64,000 bases of DNA from Saccharomycopsis fibuligera x Saccharomycopsis cf. fibuligera (Eukaryota; Ascomycota; Saccharomycetes; Ascoideales; Saccharomycopsidaceae). Location of the stretch: positions 992,001 to 1,056,000 of the forward strand of contig CP012814.1 in assembly GCA_001936135.1 (NCBI GenBank), read 5' to 3'. The notes under the pieces were generated by a model. The model saw nothing but the letters and a program-made list of their open reading frames with translations. It made no database searches and was not told the DNA's origin. Both the position numbers and the translations under genes were made by a program. Shown in pieces: positions 9,602-19,612 of this stretch (position 1 is its first letter; each line of letters opens with the position of its first letter).

Positions 9602-12437
9602 CAGAAAAATGGTGCATTCAGCACTGGGTGCTGAAGGGTAGGAAATAATTTATTGATTTATTTTTTTACTTCCCCTACAAATGATTGTGATTTTCAGAAC
9701 CATATCACACTACATTCAACCAACTACTCACTTATCTACTAGATTGTATGTGTTTATATTATTATACGTTAGGAATGAATAAATGCATGGATACAATAAA
9801 TCACTATTTTGCTGTGCGCATTCTGCTCACATCATTTATGTAGAACGTTGTGTATACAAAGTAGCTGTGCCAGCATTGAGAAATAAAAAGTAGGCTATCT
9901 ATTGTGCTGGCTACCACCATTCTTTTGCATTATTTTTCTCAAGACGGCCAGCCAAGCCAAGCCCAGCTGGGATGGAAGAAGAAGAAGAAGAAAAAAACGG
10001 TTTTGAATAGTAAAGAAACGTTCCAGCCCCACAGCCATCCAACCACCGCTAAAGTTTTCTTGTTGCCACGACGGACGGTGCGGTGCATTGATGCTGCTGG
10101 TATCGTCGTCAATCCTTGGTGACTTTTACTTATACTGATTGATTAGATTGCGGTGGGTGCCTACAGTTAGGGTGCGTTGCTAATTGCAGCGACATAGTAT
10201 TATTCCCTGAAGTGGATGTTTGAGATTCTGCGAACGGTGGACAGACATCCCTGCGTGTTGCGTATACAAAGAAAGAAAGAAGAAAGAAAGAAAGAAAGAA
10301 AGCGGTACTTTGCGATGGTATTTAAATAACGATTTGCAGCAGCAGCAGCAGCAGCAGCAGCTTGAAGTGAAGTGTACAGCCACCAAGCAGAACAAAAACC
10401 ATTCAACGAGAATGTCTGTCTATTTGCCAAAAACAACAGTAAAGTCCTCGGTGGTCGCGACGCACTCCCGACCTTCCGACCTTCCGGGCCCTCGAGAGCC
10501 CGAGATGACCGGATCGAGGCTCGGTATGTCGGTATGTGCCATGCAGCCGTGTTTCCGGGGGGCAACATCTTTTTACCTAAAAACCTAAAAACCCAAAAAC
10601 CTAAAAAAAGAGCACAAAGATGACGTGCATCGCGTCAAAACTCTTGTGGAACGGGGAATTCCAGATGGCGCTAATGCCCCTCCCCCGGATTCTCGTGCGC
10701 ATGGCCCAAAACTCAAAAATGAAGAGAAGAGAACTGAAAAGTGATTTCAGATTCAGAAAGTCGAAATGTTTAAGCTTTTGGATGATATACATACCGCCTG
10801 CCCCGGCCGAGGATTGTTTTCTTTTCAGGGGCTGTGATCATGTAATCGTCGGTTTTGTCGTGGTGAGTAATTTGAGGCAATGAATGATCTTCGTCGCTGC
10901 TTTCCGTAGAACCCCCCAGCACACTGAGTATTTTGCACAATCAGTGTTGATCTTTGATCAGGCCAGCCTCTGTTGTGTGCGAAAAAAGCAAGAACCAGAG
11001 AAAGAAAGAAGGAAAAAAAAAAAGGACTGGAAAGTTTCAAGATTGGATTGTCGGATTGTCGTTCCGATGATTGCATGGGCTGGCACACCACACACCACCC
11101 AAAGTCTCGTGGACTTTTGCTAGCTAGCTAGCTAGATGGCGTGACTCGTTTTGTTCAAGAGGCAGCCTTTTATTGATTTGTAGTAGCTCACCGTGTCTCT
11201 AAAGAGGACACACTCAAAGGGCAGTTTACAGCTCTATCGGTACCAGTAACACCCTTTCAATGACAGTTGACACAGTAATTACTTATTAGCATGCGTATAT
11301 TATTCCAGCAGCCTAGACATAAAGAGACGTGACTACTCACTCGCTCATTCTGTCGCTGGCAAATGATCTGCGATTCCGCTTGGCTTAGATCTAACATCGA
11401 TATCATTGGCTCTCATATACCATAATGGCCAAACTGCATTCCTGCGCGTATGTGCGCACACGTTGGATCACTTATATGTGTCAGATTTTAGCCATTGCAC
11501 TTAACAGCGACGTCAGCAAATGCTTTTTTTTTTTTTTTGTTTTCTTTTTGTTTTAGCATTTCTTTAGAACATCTGTGAGATGAAACGAAACGACAGTAGT
11601 GAAAAAATATTTGTCAGTATACAGTAAATCATGACCGTGGTGGTGCCTGTCTCGCTCGCTCGTAATCTGAGGAACGGAATTTGCAGGTTGGTTGCTTGGC
11701 TACAAATTGCAAAAATCTTGCCAGATCAGTGAATATCATTTTAAATGATAGTTCTGTTGCAGTTATAAAGGGACGCAGAGGCGTCAATTGTACCAGGGTT
11801 ACACCTTACACCCTTGGATGGTTGTGATGGTGAGGGGGCAGCTAGCTGTTCTTGTGCGTATTTTCAAATAACGGCCTGTCTCCCCGACAAATCAATAGAT
11901 CTAGCTGCTTGATATGTCTGCCAGTCAAGGCTTGCAAAAGATACCTTGCTTTGATCGCTTTGGTGGTGGTTTATTTTTCGTTTTTCTCTCCATCTTGCTA
12001 GCCCTGAGATAATGGACGCTGATTCACCTTCAACTCGGGGGAAGACTCCGCGCTGGCATCTAAACCCTGACATGCTGCCCGCCACGCTGGCCGCCCAATG
12101 CTTGCCATGCTCGCGAAATGCTGGCGCCTTGAGGGCAAGCCATCCACCAAGACCCATAACAATGGTGAATAAAAGACCAAGGTGGGCCCGATTGTCTTCA
12201 TATTGGTGTTTGGTTATGGGTGGTTGGTTGGTTGGCAGTTGGTTGCTGGTTCAGTTTGCCAGCGATTGAAAAGACATGGCATAAATAGCTAACGTTTCCC
12301 ATAAGATCTTTTCTTCTGAGACTTTTAAAAGTAGAAAGCTTGGAGGTGTATATCATTTGTATCACAACAACAAGTACTGAAAAATCATAACGACAACCAA
12401 CACTGCAGTCACTCACTCGCTCAAACAGCAAAACACA
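9343..12437. other. 3.1-kb gene-poor region upstream of the secreted protein gene
   Basis: Contents: A29 (9571-9599), GAAA microsatellite (about 10270-10300), (GCA)n at about 10337-10360, a GC-rich patch (about 10440-10570), CCTAAAAA repeats (about 10576-10606), (CTAG)n at about 11120-11135, T-rich tract at 11524-11550, and GGTTG repeats near 12222-12246. Frames of 60-120 codons overlap in several phases across the repeats and none shows a recognised family. It probably contains the long promoter of the gene at 12438 and the SFC1 terminator. Confidence 0.5.
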
Positions 12438-13631
12438 ATGATTTTTAACCCATCAAATACTATCAGCGCGCTTGCTATCCTCTCAACATTAGCTCAAGTT
12501 AATTTTGCCTCCCCTGTTCTTTACCGCAATCTGCCTCAGAAGCAAGATGCAGCATTAGCCAAGAGAGGTCCATCTGCTAATCCTGAAGCGAGCCTCAAAG
12601 AAACGTTAGCCCAGTTGCTCAGCAGTGGCGAGAGCAGTGGCCAAAGTAGTGGCCAAAGTAGTGGCCAAAGCAGCAGTTCCCCATTAGGCGGCGGTTCTGG
12701 TATTGGCGCTATTGCTGAAGCAGCTGCTAGTATTGGAATAGAGTTTGTTCACAATGGCATTGGTGGCTCCTCCTCTGTCACTGATTCTCTTGGTTCTTCT
12801 GCCTCTATTTCAGTAAATGTTGGTGCCTCTGGAAGTCAACAAGCTGCTGCTAGCACTGCTGCTGCTGCTGCTCAAAGTCAGCCTACTGACTCCAGTAACA
12901 ACCAACAATTGGCACAAGAATATGCTAGTTTTTCTGAGGCCTTAAAAACCCTTCTTCCATCGGCTGCCCCAGGAAGCCCGCAGGCCTCTACCACTGCGCA
13001 GCTTGCAAGCCAAATTCTCAATGCTGCTAAACCAACCAGTGGCTCTGCTTCTGCTGCTTCTGCTGCTGCTGCTGCATCACCAGACCCACAATCATTGAGT
13101 GCTGCGATTAGTTCTGCTCTTTTGGCCAACCCACAAACAACATTCCAAACAAGATGGAGCTGGGCATCTTCCTCATTTGGGCCAACTACTGCAGTTGCTG
13201 CTACTGCTGCTGCTGCGCCATCCTCAAAGAGCGGTAGCTCTCAACCTTCCTCATCTTCTGCCCCTCCCTCCGCTTCTAAGACTTATGACAATGGCTTATA
13301 TCATACTCCCGCAGCAACATCTAATCCTGGGTTATACTCTGCTGCTTCCACAAGTTACGACAATGGTCTATATCACGCTCCTTCCGCTACCGCTCCTGCT
13401 TACTCGGCCCCATCATCATGGCCATCTGCTTTTTCTTCGAGCCCTGCTGCCCCTGCAAGCTCTCTCAGCAGCTCTAGTGACGCCGTGGCTATCCAAAATA
13501 AGATTATTGATCAACAATTGGAAACTCAAAAGAAGCAAACCGATCAACAATTAGCAGAACAAAAGCAAATGGATAAACAACAGCAGGATCTTTTTGATCA
13601 GCTGAAACAGAAAAGCTCAAGCTCCAGCTAA
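12438..13631 (+). CDS. Secreted Ser/Ala-rich protein with YDNGLYH repeats
   Basis: A protein of 397 residues of no family I can name. Residues 1-25 are a signal peptide (hydrophobic SALAILSTLAQ, then ASP), and a Kex2-type dibasic KRG sits at 42-44, as in many yeast wall and secreted proteins. The body is Ser, Ala, Gln and Gly rich: three SSGQ units near 67-78, poly-Ala patches, then two copies of a YDNGLYH(T/A)P-A motif about 20 residues apart near 283-320. The last 45 residues form a charged Gln-rich amphipathic segment (heptads of QQLETQKKQ type) ending in poly-Ser. There is no hydrophobic C-terminal segment, so no GPI signal. Likely O-mannosylated and exported; whether wall-bound or free cannot be told. 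The 3.1-kb upstream gap suggests complex regulation. Confidence 0.8.
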   Translation: MIFNPSNTISALAILSTLAQVNFASPVLYRNLPQKQDAALAKRGPSANPEASLKETLAQLLSSGESSGQSSGQSSGQSSSSPLGGGSGIGAIAEAAASIGIEFVHNGIGGSSSVTDSLGSSASISVNVGASGSQQAAASTAAAAAQSQPTDSSNNQQLAQEYASFSEALKTLLPSAAPGSPQASTTAQLASQILNAAKPTSGSASAASAAAAASPDPQSLSAAISSALLANPQTTFQTRWSWASSSFGPTTAVAATAAAAPSSKSGSSQPSSSSAPPSASKTYDNGLYHTPAATSNPGLYSAASTSYDNGLYHAPSATAPAYSAPSSWPSAFSSSPAAPASSLSSSSDAVAIQNKIIDQQLETQKKQTDQQLAEQKQMDKQQQDLFDQLKQKSSSSS

Positions 13632-14013
13632 AAAAAAGGCTCCTTGTTTTGCCATTTAACTTTCTATTTTTATTTTATTTTATTTTATTTTATATATATA
13701 TTATTTTCACTTCATATGGGTCGTTCTGTTTTCAGTTACTGGTTTACTATTTGCTTTTTGCATTGTTTGTTTTATTCATTCTTCTTTTCCGTTTTTAGGA
13801 CCATACTGCTCAGGAAGTAGTAACTTTCTCTTAGCTATTTTACTTTGTTTGCTGTCTTTGGGAAATAGAACATACTTATTCATAACTTGTGGTTTGTAGA
13901 ATGTTATGCATGCTGAACAACAGCTGCTGCAGGCTGCGCTACGACCGTCGGTTTCCGGCAACAACGAAAAACCAATTTAACGGGCGATGCTCTCCGGAGA
14001 AAAAGAAAACAAG

Positions 14014-14047
<34 letters not shown>

Positions 14048-14221
14048 AGCGGAATTTGACAGGAAACAAAAACAAAAATAAACATAAAAATAAACTGGAT
14101 ATCAAACTACACAAGTAAAAGACCTCTTGGATCGAACCAAACCCATTCTATATCAATACAAAGCCTTCAGCCAGTCACACACACACACACGTATGCTTAT
14201 TATCAACACACAGCAGCAGCA
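13632..14221. other. Intergenic between secreted protein gene and HST3
   Basis: A TTTTA pentanucleotide run at about 13665-13692, then a 32-A tract at 14014-14045, an (AC)n run near 14178-14190 and CAGCAGCAG directly before the HST3 start. No gene seen. Confidence 0.5.
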
Positions 14222-16342
14222 ATGAAACAGGAAGAGCCTGTTGAGTTTCTTCAGTACGCTACAGAAGAGCAGCTGAAGTTTCAGAAGTCTAATGGCTCAG
14301 CACTGCTGGAGACCGAATTGTCATCGCTTTCGCCATCATTCAGCCAGTCGCTGAATGCCACCAGTAATCCAGCTGCCGCCGACTTAAATAGCAATAGCAG
14401 GCCTGTGTTGGCTCACAGTACGCTAAAGTCAGAGAATGGGTCCGCATTTACTAGTGATTCTCAAAGTACAATGAATGATGATTTCACTGATGTTCAAAGC
14501 ACTGCTTCGAATAGCAACAGTAGTCCCAGCCACTCACAGGTGACGGCCGATACAAAAGAGCATAAACAAGGCAGCCCAAATGTGAAGAAACAAACGCCAT
14601 CATCAACGAGGAAACCCAAGTTGAAGTACCGTCCGAGGGGCACAGACGTGCTTGATTTGAACAATATCGATATCAGCAACGAGACACTGATATTACAGCA
14701 GTTGCAAGACAGCAACCCTGGAAATGTTGATGCTCTTTTAAACAATTTGTATTTCTTAAACTATGCCTTAGCCAGCAGCCGCAAGATTGTTTGTGTTAGT
14801 GGAGCTGGAACTTCGGTGGCTGCTGGGATTCCAGATTTCAGATCCTCCAATGGGCTATTTCAAGGCGGATTGGAAATCAGCAAAAACAAAAACAAAAACG
14901 AAAACAAAAAAGCCGCAAGTTTAGCCAAGTCTAAAACTGAAAAGGCCATCGGCGAGGAGGATGAGATAGACGAAGGCACCGAGAGACGGTATCCAAGAAG
15001 GACAAAACCCGCACCTCAAACAGCAAGTAGTAAACAGCTTTTTACATCGAGCGTTTATTCCGATTCCAGTTTAACTGCCTCATTTCATCAGCTTATTGTT
15101 AATTTGTACAACTTGGTATCGTCAGCAACTCCTACAAAATTTCACCATCTATTGAACAATATATCCAAAGAAGGAAGGTTGTTGAGATTATATACCCAAA
15201 ACATAGATTGCTTAGATACAGAATTACCATACTTGGGCACTGTCACTCCATTGAAAAAATGCATTCAGAAAAAGGCCACCAAAAAGCAACAACGGCAAAA
15301 ACAAGAGGCTTCTGTTAACGACGACAACAAACCGGTTGAATTTCCACGGACTATTCAACTTCACGGCAGCTTAAAAACCATGGGGTGCTCCAAATGCTAT
15401 TGGATGACTAATACCAACCCGTCAGTTTTCCAGCAGTCCAAACCGATGGAATGTCCCGAATGTCAGGAGCTCAATTCAGTAAGATCTATAGTTGGCAAAA
15501 GAACTCAAGTTTCAGGAATAATCAGACCTCGATTTGTCCTTTATAATGAATTTCATCCAGACGGGGAATCTATTGGGCAAATTACCGAGTTTGATTTACG
15601 GAAAAGTAAGCCGGATTGTTTGGTTATCGTTGGCACGTCATTGAAGATTCCGGGGGTTAGAAGGTTGGTTAAAGAAATGAGTAAAGCTATAAAGCTGGGC
15701 AACGGGGCCAACTTGACCAAAAAGAAAGCCAGCGATGAGGAAAGCAGCAGTAGTGGTAACGGTTCGTCATCGTCGCCATTCAGTAATAAATTCGGCGGCA
15801 ATGGATGCGTGATTTGGATCAATTTGGAAAAGCCATCATCAGCGGATTTAAACTTCATGAAGGAACTAGATTTAGTGGTGGTGGGAGATTGTCAAAAAGT
15901 GCCAACCTTGCTTGAAAAAATTGATGCTGAAAAAGTATTTGAAGATTTAAAGATTAAGAAGCGGATTGGCATCATTAGGAAGGAGCAGACATTGCCAAGC
16001 CATGCTGCTGACAGGGAAAGTGCGAATGCAAATACAGATGATGTAAACGGGTTGAAGAAGGCCAGATCAAACAGCGCCGCCAACAAGATTAGCAAGCCTA
16101 GAAAAGTTCAAAGTAAGATTTTTCACAATAAGGGCAAATTGATTAGTTTTGTTAATAATCGGGAAATCATGTTAGCGTCGACTTCTGCATCAACTCCAGT
16201 TTCAGCTGCTGATGATGGTGCTTCTGCCAAGATAAAGAACAGTAAGAAGATTGGAAATGTTAAAAAAATTGATATTGTGCCAGGCGCACTGGTCGGAGAA
16301 GGAACAACTAGGAGAAACAACAATCAAGAAGAGAATAGTTAA
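14222..16342 (+). CDS. HST3: Hst3-type NAD-dependent sirtuin deacetylase
   Basis: Sirtuin of 706 residues. Catalytic features in order: GAGTSVAAGIPDFRSSNGLF (NAD binding, about 194-213), YTQNID (324-329), catalytic His in QLHGSLKTMGC (about 381), four zinc cysteines (389, 392, 411, 414), IIRPRFVLYNE, and GTSLKIPGVRRLV (471 on). DFRSSNGLF, LLRLYTQNID and the LVKEMSK context resemble Hst3/Hst4, the H3K56 deacetylases guarding genome stability, more than Sir2/Hst1. It differs from S. cerevisiae Hst3 (447 aa) by a ~185-residue Ser/Asn-rich leader, a basic insert between the NAD motif and the next helix (about 220-265), a Lys-rich insert before the catalytic His, a Ser-rich insert near 500-520, and a long basic tail. 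Several in-frame CTG codons lie in the variable parts. Confidence 0.85.
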   Translation: MKQEEPVEFLQYATEEQLKFQKSNGSALLETELSSLSPSFSQSLNATSNPAAADLNSNSRPVLAHSTLKSENGSAFTSDSQSTMNDDFTDVQSTASNSNSSPSHSQVTADTKEHKQGSPNVKKQTPSSTRKPKLKYRPRGTDVLDLNNIDISNETLILQQLQDSNPGNVDALLNNLYFLNYALASSRKIVCVSGAGTSVAAGIPDFRSSNGLFQGGLEISKNKNKNENKKAASLAKSKTEKAIGEEDEIDEGTERRYPRRTKPAPQTASSKQLFTSSVYSDSSLTASFHQLIVNLYNLVSSATPTKFHHLLNNISKEGRLLRLYTQNIDCLDTELPYLGTVTPLKKCIQKKATKKQQRQKQEASVNDDNKPVEFPRTIQLHGSLKTMGCSKCYWMTNTNPSVFQQSKPMECPECQELNSVRSIVGKRTQVSGIIRPRFVLYNEFHPDGESIGQITEFDLRKSKPDCLVIVGTSLKIPGVRRLVKEMSKAIKLGNGANLTKKKASDEESSSSGNGSSSSPFSNKFGGNGCVIWINLEKPSSADLNFMKELDLVVVGDCQKVPTLLEKIDAEKVFEDLKIKKRIGIIRKEQTLPSHAADRESANANTDDVNGLKKARSNSAANKISKPRKVQSKIFHNKGKLISFVNNREIMLASTSASTPVSAADDGASAKIKNSKKIGNVKKIDIVPGALVGEGTTRRNNNQEENS

Positions 16343-16692
16343 TGGCTCTGCTTTTTTTTTTTTTTTTTTTTTTTTTTTTCATTGTGTTTTATTTTTTCTG
16401 CCTTCTCCTTATTTTTTCATTGTATCACTATGCTAAATTGTATGTATTTTATAAATTTTTAGATGATAATTCCCAAAGGTTTCTTATCCTAGCTTTGCAG
16501 TTACTATAAATCTCAAAAAACGGCGCACTATCTATCTATCTGTCTATCTGTTGACAGAATATACTACTTCTAGCAAGTCATAACCATACACTCTAGATTG
16601 ATTAATAATTGGCTAATCTATATGAATATAAATACAAATGTATAAAAAACGCTCGCAAAGTTAAAGTAAGGCAAAAACACTTGTTTTCATCA
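16343..16692. terminator. Convergent 3' region HST3 / VPS45
   Basis: 350 bp between two convergent stop codons. A 28-T tract starts 10 bp after the HST3 stop (16352-16379), followed by TATCTATC repeats near 16530. It must hold both 3' ends. Confidence 0.5.
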
Positions 16693-18972
16693 TTACAACA
16701 AATTGTCACCAAAAAAGCTGTCATTGTCAGCTCTATTAGTCCCCAGCAACCCAGCACCACCAGAGCTGCCGCTAGCACCACCACCACCCAAAATACTCAA
16801 CAACCGGTCTTCTTGCCCCGTCTTCCCCACCATCCCTCTACCGCCATTTTTTGCCCCGTTTTCCACCATCATTCCCAACATCCCGTTCATATACTGGTCC
16901 GAGTTGACCACCATATCACTACCAATGACTAGCCTTATTCCCTTTTCTTTGTACTTGGCATTAAGCAAGGAAACAAGCCGACTTTCTTCATAGGTGATGC
17001 CATCAAGGAAGAAAATTATAATGTCCTGGAACTTCTCATTATTTAAGGTGTTGGCGTTGTGATTTATGTGATTTAGGCCATTACTGTTCCCAGTGCTATT
17101 ACTACCATAGTTATTATCACTATTGTTGCTGTTGGGGTTTTTGCTACTGTTACTGTATGGATTCAATATAGGAAACGCGCCACCATTGAGTCGCTTTGAA
17201 AAAATATCTTGGAGCACATAAAGTAGCCTTGGTCGGTGCTGCATATATATACTATTATTGCTTTCTTCCTCGTAATCCAAATCGCTGAGATTCAAGTGTG
17301 CGCCATTCTTACTATTGTTGTGGTTATCGGCAGCGCCCGCGCCGAGTTTTTTCAAGTTCAGGATCAAGTTGTTGGTGTTTTTCAATGGGGTAAATATCGA
17401 CAAGTTTGCATTGTTGGCATTATTGTCAACAAATGGAAGGTTTGGCGCTGCTGAGGAATTACCGGATGTTGCGGTTGTCGTAGTATCATTGTATAATCTC
17501 TTTTTGATCCCGGAATATTTTAGCACAAAGTCAATCAAACCTGTCTTTTCCCCAGTAATGCCCTGTGACTTGAGAATGTCTACCAATTTTTTGATCTGAT
17601 TCTGCGAGTAATTCTCATACTTGAGGGCATAAATAAGTACCAACTTAATCTTGTAGTTTTCAGGAATAGGATACGGGTTTGGGTCGTTGGTGGTGTTGAG
17701 TTTCCCGTTGACCAAGAGTTTGAAAACATTGGTGTAATCCTCGTTATGGTGAGAATAATCTGACTCTTTACCAATACTAAGATTTTGTTCCACTTCACTA
17801 ACTTCCCATAAGTTAGCCAGTTGAATCTTTTTATCCAATTCTCCAGTAATTGTTATATGCTTGTTCACGTTATGTGACAATTTCTTGAACTCGGGAAACT
17901 CCTGCAAAAAGTTTTTCAAGTCTTCAATCGAATTCAACGAATTTGACGAGTTGGTCTTGTTTTTATAATTTGCAACTAGTAATTTGATCTTTTCTGATAA
18001 GTCAGCAAAATTTAGAAACATTGATTCCTGGAAAAACTTATCATTTTCGACATTCAAAATCATTTGCGTGACTTCATCGTCATTTTTTGCTTGTTGTCCT
18101 TCAACAAATGGTGACAAGTCAACTATGTTTTTAGTAATGGTTAAATATTCATGAATCATGGCCTGATAAGTCCAAGGGGACAACAATGGAGTCAACGGGT
18201 CATTTTTACGATCCATGATTAATAACAATGGCTTAGTATCTGATTTTGGGAAATTGTTGAAAAGTTGGAATGAGTTGGAGTTTGGGTTTGTAAGCTCGTA
18301 GTATATGTCATTAGCGCATCTTAACGCTTTGCGGGAATTCCCTTCAAACCTAATGATTGGCTTACTTTTCAAAGATAGCAATAACGACACGATTTTACTA
18401 TTGATGCTGCGGTCGTCAAGATTCCACTGTCCATTGCCAAAATCCAACGAGCCTTGATGCTGATTCAATGGCGCAGCTCCGCTATAAAGTTGAAACAAGT
18501 CTTGATTGATAACTAAATAATCCCAAAAAATTTCCTGGATATGAGTAATAGTTTCCAAGTCGTCACATTCTGCAATTTTTTCCAACTGCGACTTGGTCAA
18601 AAAATTAGAAAAAAACACACTATAGCTGCGATATTTGGGGAATTTCAACTCGTCACATAACCAATTGATAGAGTCCGTTGAGGGGCTAATGAAGACAATA
18701 CAATTCAAATGACGAAGCTTGTCGCGCTGCTGGTTTGCAAGTTTGTCAATTAGGAAAATGTTGTTGTTTAGCAATTCACTCTGACTTGAAACGATGGAGA
18801 TTATGGACGTGGTGTAGTCGTCAAGCAAGAGAACATTGATGTTGGTGCCGGGTATAACTGATGAGGATGACGTGCGGGACGGTTTCAGCGATGAGGAGGC
18901 GGATGAGGAGGACTGGCCGGCCACTTTGAAGATGTGGTTAATATAGAAATGGCCAATACGAAGCAAGTCCAT
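16693..18972 (-). CDS. VPS45: Vps45 Sec1/Munc18-family protein
   Basis: SM protein acting at the trans-Golgi/endosome with the syntaxins Tlg2 and Pep12. It has 759 residues against 577 in S. cerevisiae. N-terminal motifs HFYINHIFK, VLLLDDYTT, SQSELL, IFLIDKL, RHLNCIVF, FFSNFLTKSQLEKIAE and DLETITHIQEIFWDYLVINQDLF follow Vps45 from end to end. LLLIMDRKNDPLTPLL-SPWTYQAMIHEYL is the conserved SM domain-2 core. Extra length comes from a Ser-rich loop near residues 20-40, an Asn/Gly-rich insert around 490-560, another near 600-640 and a Gly-rich tail. It is convergent with HST3. The start ATG at 18972 fits the family N-terminus. Confidence 0.95.
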   Translation of the reverse strand: MDLLRIGHFYINHIFKVAGQSSSSASSSLKPSRTSSSSVIPGTNINVLLLDDYTTSIISIVSSQSELLNNNIFLIDKLANQQRDKLRHLNCIVFISPSTDSINWLCDELKFPKYRSYSVFFSNFLTKSQLEKIAECDDLETITHIQEIFWDYLVINQDLFQLYSGAAPLNQHQGSLDFGNGQWNLDDRSINSKIVSLLLSLKSKPIIRFEGNSRKALRCANDIYYELTNPNSNSFQLFNNFPKSDTKPLLLIMDRKNDPLTPLLSPWTYQAMIHEYLTITKNIVDLSPFVEGQQAKNDDEVTQMILNVENDKFFQESMFLNFADLSEKIKLLVANYKNKTNSSNSLNSIEDLKNFLQEFPEFKKLSHNVNKHITITGELDKKIQLANLWEVSEVEQNLSIGKESDYSHHNEDYTNVFKLLVNGKLNTTNDPNPYPIPENYKIKLVLIYALKYENYSQNQIKKLVDILKSQGITGEKTGLIDFVLKYSGIKKRLYNDTTTTATSGNSSAAPNLPFVDNNANNANLSIFTPLKNTNNLILNLKKLGAGAADNHNNSKNGAHLNLSDLDYEEESNNSIYMQHRPRLLYVLQDIFSKRLNGGAFPILNPYSNSSKNPNSNNSDNNYGSNSTGNSNGLNHINHNANTLNNEKFQDIIIFFLDGITYEESRLVSLLNAKYKEKGIRLVIGSDMVVNSDQYMNGMLGMMVENGAKNGGRGMVGKTGQEDRLLSILGGGGASGSSGGAGLLGTNRADNDSFFGDNLL

Positions 18973-19283
18973 TATGCTTTAAGTTGAAAAGAGGTATCAG
19001 AATAATTGATTAGTGGCTGTTGAGCTCGGTTTGCCATGTATCGTATTCTATTTTTTTTTGTAATATTGTAATAATATCCATCGCTTCTTGCTGCTTCAAT
19101 TGCTCTGTGCTGTCGCCAACTTCCGGAGGCTTGGAGTTTGGTCATGTGATTAACAGTACAAAACTTGTCAACCGCAGTATCACTGACTGGCTGATTACGC
19201 TCAAAGGAACTTTAGAAATGCAGAATGTTGAGACATATTAACGTAAAAGAGAAAAACGGACAATAACAAGAGTAAATAAAGAC

Positions 19284-19315
<32 letters not shown>

Positions 19316-19559
19316 TAGGAATATTTAAGACTATTGTGCTGTAGAAGCTTTGTAAGGAAATTTGGAGACAAAAAATGGTAAACAAAAAAAATGTCAAAAC
19401 AATGAGTGAATATACATGAGTGATGTTTTTCAAGAATTAAACAAAACCACCAAAGAAATAAAGTATAATAACAAGAATCAGAAATTTAGACACCAAAAGA
19501 CAAGAGAAATGAACCCAAACTAACTAACCGACACCAAAAATTGAATATAAATTCAATTG

Positions 19560-19591
<32 letters not shown>

Positions 19592-19612
19592 TAAATAGAC
19601 AAACAATCAGTA
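18973..19612. other. Intergenic, VPS45 promoter and regulator 3' end
   Basis: Holds two poly(A) tracts, 28 A at 19288-19315 and 30 A at 19560-19589; the second lies 24 bp beyond the stop of the minus-strand regulator gene. No gene seen. Confidence 0.5.

Noticed and set aside
10200-10623. Overlapping 83-122-codon frames on both strands
   Set aside because: Created by GCA and GAAA repeats; no conserved protein features.
14127-14140. B-box-like GGTTCGATCC on the minus strand
   Set aside because: No A box, cloverleaf or T-run around it.
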